Assembly (NCBI GenBank): GCA_011053005.1
Contig: DRHW01000044.1
Location: 1-60,678, forward strand
DNA from: Methylophaga sp.
GTDB lineage: Bacteria; Pseudomonadota; Gammaproteobacteria; Nitrosococcales; Methylophagaceae
Reading direction: 5' to 3'
Length of the DNA: 60,678 bases
Position 1 is the stretch's first letter. Every line of letters begins with the position of its first letter. The notes beneath the pieces were generated by a model, which saw only the letters and a list, made by a program, of their open reading frames with translations, searched no databases and was not told the DNA's origin. Of this stretch, positions 34,276-41,684 are shown piece by piece. The position numbers and the translations under genes were made by a program.

Positions 34276-34931
34276 GCAGGCTTAACAATATAGCCAATAC
34301 CACGAAGCGTTTGTATAAAATTATCAGGCAATTTTTTTCGCAAATGATGAATATGGACTTCAATGGTATTACTCGCCACCTCTTCGCCCCAACTGTAGAG
34401 CTTAGACTCAAGACTGTCACGTGTCTGTACTCTACCGGCATTTTCCATTAACGCTTTAAGCAACATAAATTCACGTCGTGATAAGTCTATCTGTTCACCT
34501 TTTACCATTACTTGATGACTTGTACTGTCAATGCTGACAATACCGATACTTAAACCAGCATGTTTTAATGAACTAGCACGGCGTTCAAAGACACGTAATC
34601 TCGCCATCAACTCGGCAACCTCAAACGGCTTTGCCAAATAATCATCAGCACCTAAATCGAGTCCATTGACCTTATCTTCCAGCGATGTACGAGCCGTTAA
34701 AACCAATACAGGTAAGTCAGCACTTTCTCGCCTAATCAATTTTAATACTTCAGTACCATCCATATCCGGCAATCCCAAATCAAGAATAACAATATCTGGA
34801 AGCTCCGTTTTTATCGACGCTATAGCTTGCTTGCCATGGGCAAGATGATTAACAGCAAACCCTTTATTCTTAAGTGTTTGTATTAATGCTTCGGCTAAGG
34901 CGATATCATCTTCTATCAGTAAAACTTGCAT
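34272..34931 (-). CDS. OmpR-family response regulator, QseB-like
   Basis: 219 aa: receiver with acidic pair E7/D8, phospho-acceptor Asp51 ('IVILDLGLPDMDGTEVLKLI'), Thr/Lys switch residues ('VLVLTART', 'DDYLAKPFEVAEL') and a C-terminal winged helix ('IDLSRREFMLLKALMENAGR', 'SNTIEVHIHHLRKKLPD', 'LRGIGYIVK'). The gene starts 26 bp inside the end of the TPR gene, so it is translated only from a message that also carries the upstream genes, unless an internal promoter exists. Confidence 0.93.
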   Translation of the reverse strand: MQVLLIEDDIALAEALIQTLKNKGFAVNHLAHGKQAIASIKTELPDIVILDLGLPDMDGTEVLKLIRRESADLPVLVLTARTSLEDKVNGLDLGADDYLAKPFEVAELMARLRVFERRASSLKHAGLSIGIVSIDSTSHQVMVKGEQIDLSRREFMLLKALMENAGRVQTRDSLESKLYSWGEEVASNTIEVHIHHLRKKLPDNFIQTLRGIGYIVKPA

Positions 34932-35601
34932 TATGCTTATCTTGGTTTTTGTCTTTTAACTGCAATTTAATATTATGTAAGGCCATAGCAATCTCGGCTT
35001 GGCGGCCTTTATCTGCGATAGGTCGATTAAGGCGTGGCGGAGAATGTTGTGCTTTCAATAGATATCTCTCTGCGTCCTCATAGAGGTGTTGATCAATAAG
35101 ATAATCAGCATAGAAATAGTTATTTTCAATTCCAATAGAATCGATTGCAAGTGCCTTTTCTAGGTATATTTTTGCTTTGTCGTCATCACCAAAACTGAGC
35201 GGCCAGCCAGGAACTTTATAATACAAGACCCCTAGATTTGTATATGACGCGCCTGATAAAGCCTTGTCATCCATAGTTAATGCCTTTTCAAAATCAGCCT
35301 TAGCCGACTTGACGAAGGAAAGCGCATCTAAACCACCTTTAGCACCAGCCAAGCTAGCTTTAATCACACCTCGCCATATTAACAATTCTACGGAATCAGC
35401 ATTAGCCGTCACCGCTTTATCTGCTTGTTGAACTAATGTTTCAAAAGCCGTTATTTGTGGCTTATCTTTTAACGTGTAATTTGCGACTGCCCAAGCTTTT
35501 TGTAATTGAAGAACCTGCTCCTGTGGATTAGCAAACACATTTGCTGACATTGCTAAAGTTACCAATCCTATAGCTAAAAATTTAATGATATTCATTGTCA
35601 T
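34906..35601 (-). CDS. exported TPR-repeat protein
   Basis: 231 aa with a signal peptide ('FLAIGLVTLAMSANVFA', ATG 'MTMNIIKF'). The helical body holds TPR-like pairs: 'ELLIWRGVIKASLAGAKGGL', 'AKADFEKALTMDDKALSGAS', 'TNLGVLYYKVPGWPLSFGDD', 'AKIYLEKALAIDSIGIENNY', 'EDAERYLLKAQ'. A periplasmic scaffold between a biosynthetic set and a two-component system could present a ligand to the sensor, which is inference. The start overlaps the SDR stop (ATGA), and the last 26 bp overlap the regulator gene. Confidence 0.8.
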   Translation of the reverse strand: MTMNIIKFLAIGLVTLAMSANVFANPQEQVLQLQKAWAVANYTLKDKPQITAFETLVQQADKAVTANADSVELLIWRGVIKASLAGAKGGLDALSFVKSAKADFEKALTMDDKALSGASYTNLGVLYYKVPGWPLSFGDDDKAKIYLEKALAIDSIGIENNYFYADYLIDQHLYEDAERYLLKAQHSPPRLNRPIADKGRQAEIAMALHNIKLQLKDKNQDKHNASFTDRR

Positions 35602-36386
35602 GCCCCAGCTAAATAACGCTTAATTATTGGCAGTTTTTTAATTAGTGAGCTATCAACTAAGCTTGGTAATAGACTGTTTATTAAAATAAATATTTTTTCA
35701 GGCCATCCTAAATATTTGCTGAAGTCATCTGTTTTCAAAAATGAGGTAAGTTCAATAGCAACGCGTTCAGCACTGTCCATTTTTGTACCTAACTCATTAT
35801 TCATCGCCACCACTTTATCGGTATTGATCGCAGTATTTGTTGCTCGCGGAGCGAAAAAGCGAACAGAAATACTCGTATCCATTAACTCACGGTGCAATGC
35901 TTCTGTAAAGCCTCGTAAACCAAATTTACTTGCACAATAAACCGTCGACCCTGGATAGCCAATACTGCCTAATATTGAACCGATATTAACAATCTGTGCA
36001 TGCGGTCGCGTTAACAATAGAGGCAAAAGTGATTGTGTTAATAAAATAGTACTGCTTAGATTAATATTTATAATTGCTGAAATCTGGTTTTCATCCATAT
36101 CCTCAAACAAAGAGAACTGGCCAATCCCTGCATTATTTATAACGATATCAATGCCATATTTGAGCTGTTGGCAGAAGCTAACAATGGATTGTCGACCATC
36201 AAAACTCGTAATATCTGCTTGGATAGAATGATGCTGGCCACCAAGTTGTTGATTAAGTTGGTGCAACCCTACTTCATTAAGCCCAACCAATACTAGCATT
36301 GCCCCCTGAGAAGATAATTGTTTGGCAACTTCAGATCCAATCCCTCCATTAGCACCTGTTAATACAATCGTTTTATTTGTGAACAT
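35598..36386 (-). CDS. short-chain dehydrogenase/reductase
   Basis: A classical SDR of 262 aa: cofactor motif 'VLTGANGGIGSEVAKQL' (residues 8-24), 'NNAGIG' (84-89), and catalytic Ser137, Tyr150 and Lys154 ('NIGSILGSIGYPGSTVYCAS', then KFGLRGF). There is no acidic residue at the end of beta-2 ('LVLVGLNEVG'), which leaves NADPH or NADH open. The C-terminal tail 'KIFILINSLLPSLVDSSLIK' is hydrophobic and may touch the membrane, as in SDRs acting on long-chain ketones or aldehydes. 8 bp after the diiron-oxidase-like gene. Confidence 0.9.
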   Translation of the reverse strand: MFTNKTIVLTGANGGIGSEVAKQLSSQGAMLVLVGLNEVGLHQLNQQLGGQHHSIQADITSFDGRQSIVSFCQQLKYGIDIVINNAGIGQFSLFEDMDENQISAIININLSSTILLTQSLLPLLLTRPHAQIVNIGSILGSIGYPGSTVYCASKFGLRGFTEALHRELMDTSISVRFFAPRATNTAINTDKVVAMNNELGTKMDSAERVAIELTSFLKTDDFSKYLGWPEKIFILINSLLPSLVDSSLIKKLPIIKRYLAGA

Positions 36387-36394
36387 AGTATTGC

Positions 36395-37045
36395 CTAGTG
36401 ACGCGTTACGCTACGAAAAACATCGCCATATAGTCGATAGACCATCTTGGCACAATGAATAATTAAATCTTGTTCTTTTTTATCCTCAATTTTATTCATC
36501 AAGCCTTCAAAAAACTTAACATGATCTTGGTCAAGTGCACCATGTGATCGTAAATAACTGAATGCTGTGTTTGGTAAACCTAATGCTTTTTGTACACCAT
36601 CGGCTGCTGAATCTGCTGTTGCGATGCTTGTACCTTCTAAAACATGGACCATTCCAAAAAAACCAAGTGGATTAATACGATTTATCGTGTCGTAACCAAA
36701 TGCAACCATCAACTCTGTTTCTGGAGCAGGTTGGCTGTTACGGATAGATGCTTTATCAACACCACAAGCAGCAAGATCATTTAAGATCCATTCTTGGTGT
36801 CCTAATTCTTCTTCAATGTATTCCGCTACCGCATTACGTAACCATTCTTTTTCTTCTGGCAAACGCGAGCCTACAGCCATAAGCATCGGTGTAGTGTGTT
36901 TTACATGATGATAAGCTTGCGTTAAAAAGCCGATGTATTCTTGTAAAGTAATATTTTGACTTAACGCTTTCTCAATAAGTGGAGCGGTATATAAATGATG
37001 CCTAGCATCTTCTGTTTCAGTTTTAAGACGGTCAAAAAAGTTCAT
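36395..37045 (-). CDS. haem-oxygenase-like diiron oxidase candidate (TenA/PqqC fold)
   Basis: 216 aa, all helical, with a metal-ligand pattern seen in HDO enzymes: E78/E79/H83 ('EYIEEELGHQEWILNDL', with D90), H134 and E137 ('GMVHVLEGTS'), and H168, D172, H175 ('RSHGALDQDHVKFF'). Another His-rich stretch lies at 46-50 ('AYHHVKHT'). Relatives include UndA (fatty acid to terminal alkene), CADD and TenA. The EEExxH...H/E...DxxH set argues for an iron oxidase rather than a thiaminase or transcription regulator, the name such proteins often receive. Start overlaps the ligase stop (TAATG). Confidence 0.82.
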   Translation of the reverse strand: MNFFDRLKTETEDARHHLYTAPLIEKALSQNITLQEYIGFLTQAYHHVKHTTPMLMAVGSRLPEEKEWLRNAVAEYIEEELGHQEWILNDLAACGVDKASIRNSQPAPETELMVAFGYDTINRINPLGFFGMVHVLEGTSIATADSAADGVQKALGLPNTAFSYLRSHGALDQDHVKFFEGLMNKIEDKKEQDLIIHCAKMVYRLYGDVFRSVTRH

Positions 37046-38526
37046 TAAAAATCCTCAGCATAAAGTTGTTCTAAAGGTCTGGCGTAGTGGTGGATTATTT
37101 TATCTCTAACTGGACGACCATTCGATGTGAGCAAGCCATTAGAAAATGACATCGCCTCAGTTAATTTCGTCCATTGTTTAATCTGGGCGTAACTAGGTAA
37201 TTGACGGTTAACCGTGTCGATCCATAACTGAATCAACGCATCTTTCGTATTGGTGTTTCGAGGATAAACTAAAGCAACACAATAGGGTTTAGCATCACCA
37301 AATACGACACTTTGCTGTAATAAGCCACTGCTTAATAACTCACTTTCAATCCATTCTGGATTTATGTTACGGCCAAAACTGGAAATCAATAAATTCTTCT
37401 TTCGGCCATCAATATGTAAATAGTTTTTATCGTCAAAATAACCTAAGTCACCAGTAAAAACTTCTTCTTTATACCAACTTTCTGGCTCGTTGATATAACC
37501 AAGAAAAGTATTTCCAGCAACGACAATTTCGCCTTGCTGAATAGTGACGTTGACGTGAGGTATAACCTTGCCAATAGTGCCTAATTCCATATTACTAGGT
37601 GAATTAACGCTGACTACAGACCCACATTCAGATAGACCATATCCTTCGTAAACAGGCAAACCTAAACCATGAGCTTGCTCAAGTAAGTTTGGTGAAACTT
37701 TACTTCCCCCTACTGCGATAAATTTTAGTGTAGATGGCGGTAGCCAACCTTTACCTGTGGCTGCAACAAGCGCCATCAATAGCTCAGGTAATAAAATCAT
37801 GCTATTAGGTTGATATTTAGTTATTGTGGCCAGCAAGTCGCTCAATTCAAAACCATTACTACCATTAAAGCCCAATGATGATGCAGGCAGAGCAATGATT
37901 GTTCCACCAGATAACAAGGGAGCATAAATGCCTCCTATATTTTCTAGTAAAGTACTAAAAGGTAAAATACTCAAATGCGTTGGAGCAATGAGCTCTGTCG
38001 CGGATAATAGAGACTGTGCAACCTGTAATTGCTGATCATTACTCAAACATACACCTTTAGGCTGACCTGTTGAGCCTGACGTGAAGGTGATCTTAGCCGT
38101 CGCTTTTGGTAATAATACTAACGGCTGCTCGATAGTATGAAGAATTAAATCTAAAGGTGAGTATGTTATTGAGTGCTCATCATTCAGCGAAAATAATGTA
38201 CTTAGCCTATCACCATAAGGATGCAATATCCCTGAAGCTCCAGCTTGGTTGATTGCATGTTTTAACTGTTGATCAGAAAAAAAGGTGGGTAATGGTAATA
38301 ATGTCACATCTGCCATTTGACACGCTAAATCAACGATGACCCAAGCCGGACTATTATCAGCATAAAATGCGATTGTTTTAGATGATTCACGATGTAATTG
38401 TTGAGCAACGTCAATTGTTAATTTATATAACTCAAGCCAAGAATATGTTTTATCTAGCCCGACAATAGCAGCTTGTTTTGCTTGGGTACTGGCGTATCGC
38501 TCAATTTTTTTCCACAACTCTGACAT
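37045..38526 (-). CDS. AMP-binding acyl-activating enzyme (acyl-CoA ligase-like)
   Basis: An ANL-superfamily adenylating enzyme, 493 aa. Seen: P-loop 'KITFTSGSTGQPKGVCLSND', 'ILPFSTLLENIGGIYAPLLS', 'YEGYGLSECGSVVSVNSP', the hinge region 'FTGDLGYFDDKNYLHIDGRK' and a C-terminal 'TSNGRPVRDKI' with the likely catalytic Lys. It would activate a carboxylic acid, probably a fatty acid, as acyl-AMP and pass it to CoA or directly to a partner. It lies between the haemolysin-like/GNAT and diiron-oxidase-like genes, overlapping both by one base. No carrier protein gene is present. Confidence 0.9.
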   Translation of the reverse strand: MSELWKKIERYASTQAKQAAIVGLDKTYSWLELYKLTIDVAQQLHRESSKTIAFYADNSPAWVIVDLACQMADVTLLPLPTFFSDQQLKHAINQAGASGILHPYGDRLSTLFSLNDEHSITYSPLDLILHTIEQPLVLLPKATAKITFTSGSTGQPKGVCLSNDQQLQVAQSLLSATELIAPTHLSILPFSTLLENIGGIYAPLLSGGTIIALPASSLGFNGSNGFELSDLLATITKYQPNSMILLPELLMALVAATGKGWLPPSTLKFIAVGGSKVSPNLLEQAHGLGLPVYEGYGLSECGSVVSVNSPSNMELGTIGKVIPHVNVTIQQGEIVVAGNTFLGYINEPESWYKEEVFTGDLGYFDDKNYLHIDGRKKNLLISSFGRNINPEWIESELLSSGLLQQSVVFGDAKPYCVALVYPRNTNTKDALIQLWIDTVNRQLPSYAQIKQWTKLTEAMSFSNGLLTSNGRPVRDKIIHHYARPLEQLYAEDF

Positions 38527-39245
38527 TATCGTGTCATTTTCTTAGCAATATTCACAATCGTTTTTTGGTAATTTTTTAATATAAAGCCAATAACATCATG
38601 TTGTTTTAACAATGTTATTGCATCGGTTAAATTACCAATTAATACATTAGGTCTGTCGTCGTAATAACGTCCCCATGATTGCTTGCCATCAATCAAATTA
38701 TCTGGATTTGCTTCACAGACCGTGATTGTGACTAAGTTTAATCTGGCTAGTAAATGCTGTACTTGTTTGGTTGCTGTAAACACCGACCATTCAAAGCCCG
38801 CTTGGTGCAAAATGGCAATCGTTAACACAAAAAGTAACTGGCTAGTGCCTCTATGTATAGAGGTTAAATTACCGACCTCTGCTATTTTATGCCTGTCTAC
38901 AACTTGGTTTGTTAGGCGACTAATTTCTGCTTCAATTGATGACGTTAGATATTGTTCAAGAAATAAGGCGTGAAGAGAATCTGCTGGCTTAAATCCGATC
39001 GCTGCGGTTATGTATTCATTTGTTTCTGTCGAGATCAAATAGGGCAGAAAATTCGTAATATTTGCCTGATAGTGGTGACGAAAACGATCAGCAACAAACG
39101 TCTCAACAACATGTTTATGAGGTGAGTCAGCGTGATCAAACCGTATCGGCATATGTGCTAATAATACTCGGCTAGACCTCGCGACTAGACGACTATTTTT
39201 ATTTAAGGTTGATTGCTCAACATTAACTGCTTCCATCTCATTCAA
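38526..39245 (-). CDS. thermostable haemolysin (delta-VPH) family, GNAT-like
   Basis: 239 aa of the family named after the Vibrio thermostable haemolysin (PF12261). Core: 'VVETFVADRFRHHYQANITN', 'FLEQYLTSSIEAEIS', 'RHKIAEVGNLTSIHRGTSQL' (EVGNL at 123-127) and 'GFEWSVFTATKQVQHLLARL'. The layout, an E-x-x-x-L strand then a helix after 'HRG', resembles acyltransferases of the GNAT/LuxI kind, so acyl transfer is more likely than pore formation (inference). No signal peptide, so a cytoplasmic enzyme is expected. First gene of the operon; AAGGGG lies 6 nt before the ATG. The tolC-family gene ends 61 bp upstream on the same strand. Confidence 0.85.
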   Translation of the reverse strand: MNEMEAVNVEQSTLNKNSRLVARSSRVLLAHMPIRFDHADSPHKHVVETFVADRFRHHYQANITNFLPYLISTETNEYITAAIGFKPADSLHALFLEQYLTSSIEAEISRLTNQVVDRHKIAEVGNLTSIHRGTSQLLFVLTIAILHQAGFEWSVFTATKQVQHLLARLNLVTITVCEANPDNLIDGKQSWGRYYDDRPNVLIGNLTDAITLLKQHDVIGFILKNYQKTIVNIAKKMTR

Positions 39246-39306
39246 CCCCTTACAATGGCTAATATGGAAGCAATATTAAAGTTATAAACTTAAGGAAGTA
39301 TTAAGA

Positions 39307-40545
39307 CTATAAAGTAACACCCAAAGCTTGATTAATCATGGCGATGGTATGTTGAATATCAATTTCTAATGCACGTTTACGATTATGAGCTTCGCTTGCC
39401 AATGATTGACTGCGAATCAAACTCACTAAATCAAGGTCACCTAAATCAAAGGCACGTTGTTGCAACTCTAAATACTGCTCTGTCGTTTCATTTTGATCAT
39501 TAACCAATGCCAATTGTGATCGCTTGGTTTCTAAATCATGCAGATAAGTATATAAGGTGATATTGAGCTCTCGTTCTAACTGTTGGCGAGCAATCTCAGC
39601 ATCCGCTAACGCTTTCCCCGCATTGGCAATCGCAGGGCCACGATAGACGTCATCATCAAACGCAAAATTAATTCCTACGCCCATGCTATCGCTAAAACGT
39701 TCGTCATTATTATCACGTTCGCGACGAATGCCTACCGACAAACTCGGATTAATTGCACCATCAAACCGAGCAATATCTTGTTCTGATCTTAGTGTACTTA
39801 TGCGTTGATCAAGCATTCTCAAATCCGGATGATCTTGATCAATTTCTCTTTTATTAACAAGTACTTCAACATATCTTGCTGGCAAAGATTGCGCTTTAGT
39901 GATCGCCCGGTAAATAGTGAATGCTTGACCTAAATCAGAATTTTTAACCATATATTGATTTTGCATTTCAAGTGCATTCGTCGTGGCTAATAATCCTTCA
40001 GTGCCTGCCAACTCACCCGCTTTTACTCGTGCTGAAACGTCTTTTTGTAATTTCTGTGCAGATTGCCATATTTCATAAGCTTCTGAAGCGGCGGTATTTG
40101 CTAATACAACATCCCACACTAATTTACGTACTTCTGCAGAAGCCGCTAACCTGATCTGTTGCTTATAAGCGGGTAATTCTGCAGAAAGTTTTTCTGATAA
40201 TGATAATTGCTGTTGTTTTTGTCCTGGCAACCATAACGGCATTTCAACAACGCCTTCCCATTCTTGTAAACCATCACCGCTACCGACGACATCATTTTGA
40301 TGAGAAAAACTAATACTTTTAGCATCAGCAAACGTAGCGCTGGCTAAACTGTTGTTAGCATTAATTTGTTGTCTCTGAGCCGCTTCACTATGGCGAGCGG
40401 GATGTAACTCATAAACCTGTTGAGTAATTGAAGATAAAGTTACTGCACTTGATTGTTCTAGCCGTATTCCTTCCGCTAATGCTAGCTGCGACATGCTTAC
40501 GCCAGCGGCAATATACAACAACACTAATTGAGTTCGAAACAACAT
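39307..40545 (-). CDS. TolC-family outer-membrane efflux protein (CzcC-like)
   Basis: 412 aa with a signal peptide ('LVLLYIAAGVSMSQLALA') and long amphipathic helices of the outer-membrane factor fold: 'PARHSEAAQRQQINANNSLA', 'VEMPLWLPGQKQQQLSLSEK', 'SLSVGIRRERDNNDERFSDS', 'RQQLERELNITLYTYLHDLE' and the CzcC/CusC-like 'QRAFDLGDLDLVSLIRSQSL'. It stands apart from the RND pump and adaptor genes 3-7 kb away and could serve them or export the product of the operon downstream. Divergent from nhaR. Confidence 0.88.
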   Translation of the reverse strand: MLFRTQLVLLYIAAGVSMSQLALAEGIRLEQSSAVTLSSITQQVYELHPARHSEAAQRQQINANNSLASATFADAKSISFSHQNDVVGSGDGLQEWEGVVEMPLWLPGQKQQQLSLSEKLSAELPAYKQQIRLAASAEVRKLVWDVVLANTAASEAYEIWQSAQKLQKDVSARVKAGELAGTEGLLATTNALEMQNQYMVKNSDLGQAFTIYRAITKAQSLPARYVEVLVNKREIDQDHPDLRMLDQRISTLRSEQDIARFDGAINPSLSVGIRRERDNNDERFSDSMGVGINFAFDDDVYRGPAIANAGKALADAEIARQQLERELNITLYTYLHDLETKRSQLALVNDQNETTEQYLELQQRAFDLGDLDLVSLIRSQSLASEAHNRKRALEIDIQHTIAMINQALGVTL

Positions 40546-40715
40546 AACAACAACCTTTTCAATAACAGTATTTTAAAAATTATCGTTCATAATATCGCAT
40601 CAGTCTTCAAATGCGGCTATCTTTATAAAACGCGATATTAGCGAACTGAACTTAGAGCAAGTAATTACACATTCATTGATGTAAAAAATCTAATCAATAA
40701 TAACGTTATATTATT

Positions 40716-40761
40716 CGATAAATACGACTATAAATGCTAAAGTCATCGGTAAATACGAGTA
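40716..40761 (+). repeat. 31-bp-spaced direct repeats upstream of nhaR
   Basis: CGATAAATACGACTA (40716-40730) and CGGTAAATACGAGTA (40747-40761) match at 13 of 15 positions and start 31 bp apart, close to three helical turns. They end 14 bp before the nhaR start, so they could be auto-regulatory sites of this LysR-type protein or a promoter-region binding pair for another factor. Confidence 0.5.
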
Positions 40762-40775
40762 GTTAAGGAAGGCTG

Positions 40776-41684
40776 TTGGTCAATTATAAACATCTCCATT
40801 ATTTCTGGATGGTTGCTAAAGAAGGCGGCGTAGCACGTGCAAGCGAACGACTGGCCGTCACACCCCAAACTATTAGCGGACAACTGACGCTTTTAGAAGC
40901 TCATTACCGCGCCGCTTTATTTCACAAAGTCGGTCGCCATTTAGAACTCACCGAAACGGGTCGTTTAGTATTGAGCTTTGCCGATGAAATATTTTCACTC
41001 GGTAATGAGCTGGAACAAGTCATGCATCATTTGCCTGATAATCGACCTGAACAATTTAAGGTTGGTGTGGTTGATGTACTTTCAAAAACCATTGCCCATC
41101 GAATTTTATTACCCGCTTTACACATGCCAGGCTCGGTACGAATGCACTGTCGCGAGGCTGATCTTGATACCTTACTGGCAGAATTAGCCGTTCATCGACT
41201 AGATCTTGTTTTAGCCGATCGCCCTATTCCTGAAACAGTCAGCACGCGGGGCTATAGTCATAAACTAGGTGAAAGTTCGATAAGTTTTTTTGCCACGCAA
41301 AAATTACAGAAGCAATTAAGCGGTGCTTTTCCTGATTGTCTCAATGGTGCACCGATCTTATTACCGAGCAGTGGTAATCAGCTTCGCTCAAACATAGACC
41401 AATGGTTAGATAAAAATCGTCTTCATCCGCATATCATTGCTGAATTTGACGATAGTGCGCTAATGAAAGCCTTTGGCAAAGAAGGCGTAGGTATATTTCT
41501 CGCGCCACAAGCTATCGAACAAAAAGTAATGCAGCAATACAATGTCAGTGCAATAGGTCATACCGATGAGGTTACCGAATCGTTTTATGCCATATCGGTT
41601 GAACGACGCATCATTAATCCCATCGCATCGACTATAATAAAATCTGCCAATAACTCGCTATTTGTAAAGGAAACTAATATATGA
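40776..41684 (+). CDS. nhaR: LysR-family regulator NhaR
   Basis: 302 aa, a transcriptional activator of nhaA that responds to Na+ in E. coli. Its helix-turn-helix 'HYFWMVAKEGGVARASERLA' and 'VTPQTISGQLTLLEAHYRAA' is close to E. coli NhaR ('LTPQTITGQIKALEE'), followed by an effector domain with 'HRLDLVLADRPIP' and 'ALMKAFGKEGVGIFLAPQAI'. The start is TTG with AAGGAA 5 nt upstream. The stop overlaps the nhaA ATG by 4 bp, so regulator and transporter are translated together; in E. coli the order is the reverse (nhaA-nhaR). Confidence 0.94.
   Translation: MVNYKHLHYFWMVAKEGGVARASERLAVTPQTISGQLTLLEAHYRAALFHKVGRHLELTETGRLVLSFADEIFSLGNELEQVMHHLPDNRPEQFKVGVVDVLSKTIAHRILLPALHMPGSVRMHCREADLDTLLAELAVHRLDLVLADRPIPETVSTRGYSHKLGESSISFFATQKLQKQLSGAFPDCLNGAPILLPSSGNQLRSNIDQWLDKNRLHPHIIAEFDDSALMKAFGKEGVGIFLAPQAIEQKVMQQYNVSAIGHTDEVTESFYAISVERRIINPIASTIIKSANNSLFVKETNI

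Noticed and set aside
36395..37045. Call as TenA transcription regulator or thiaminase
   Set aside because: The EEExxH / H-E / H-DxxH pattern fits metal-binding HDO proteins, and there are no thiamine genes nearby.
38526..39245. Toxin function implied by the family name
   Set aside because: No signal peptide, cytoplasmic enzyme neighbours and an acyltransferase-like layout; the name comes from one Vibrio protein.
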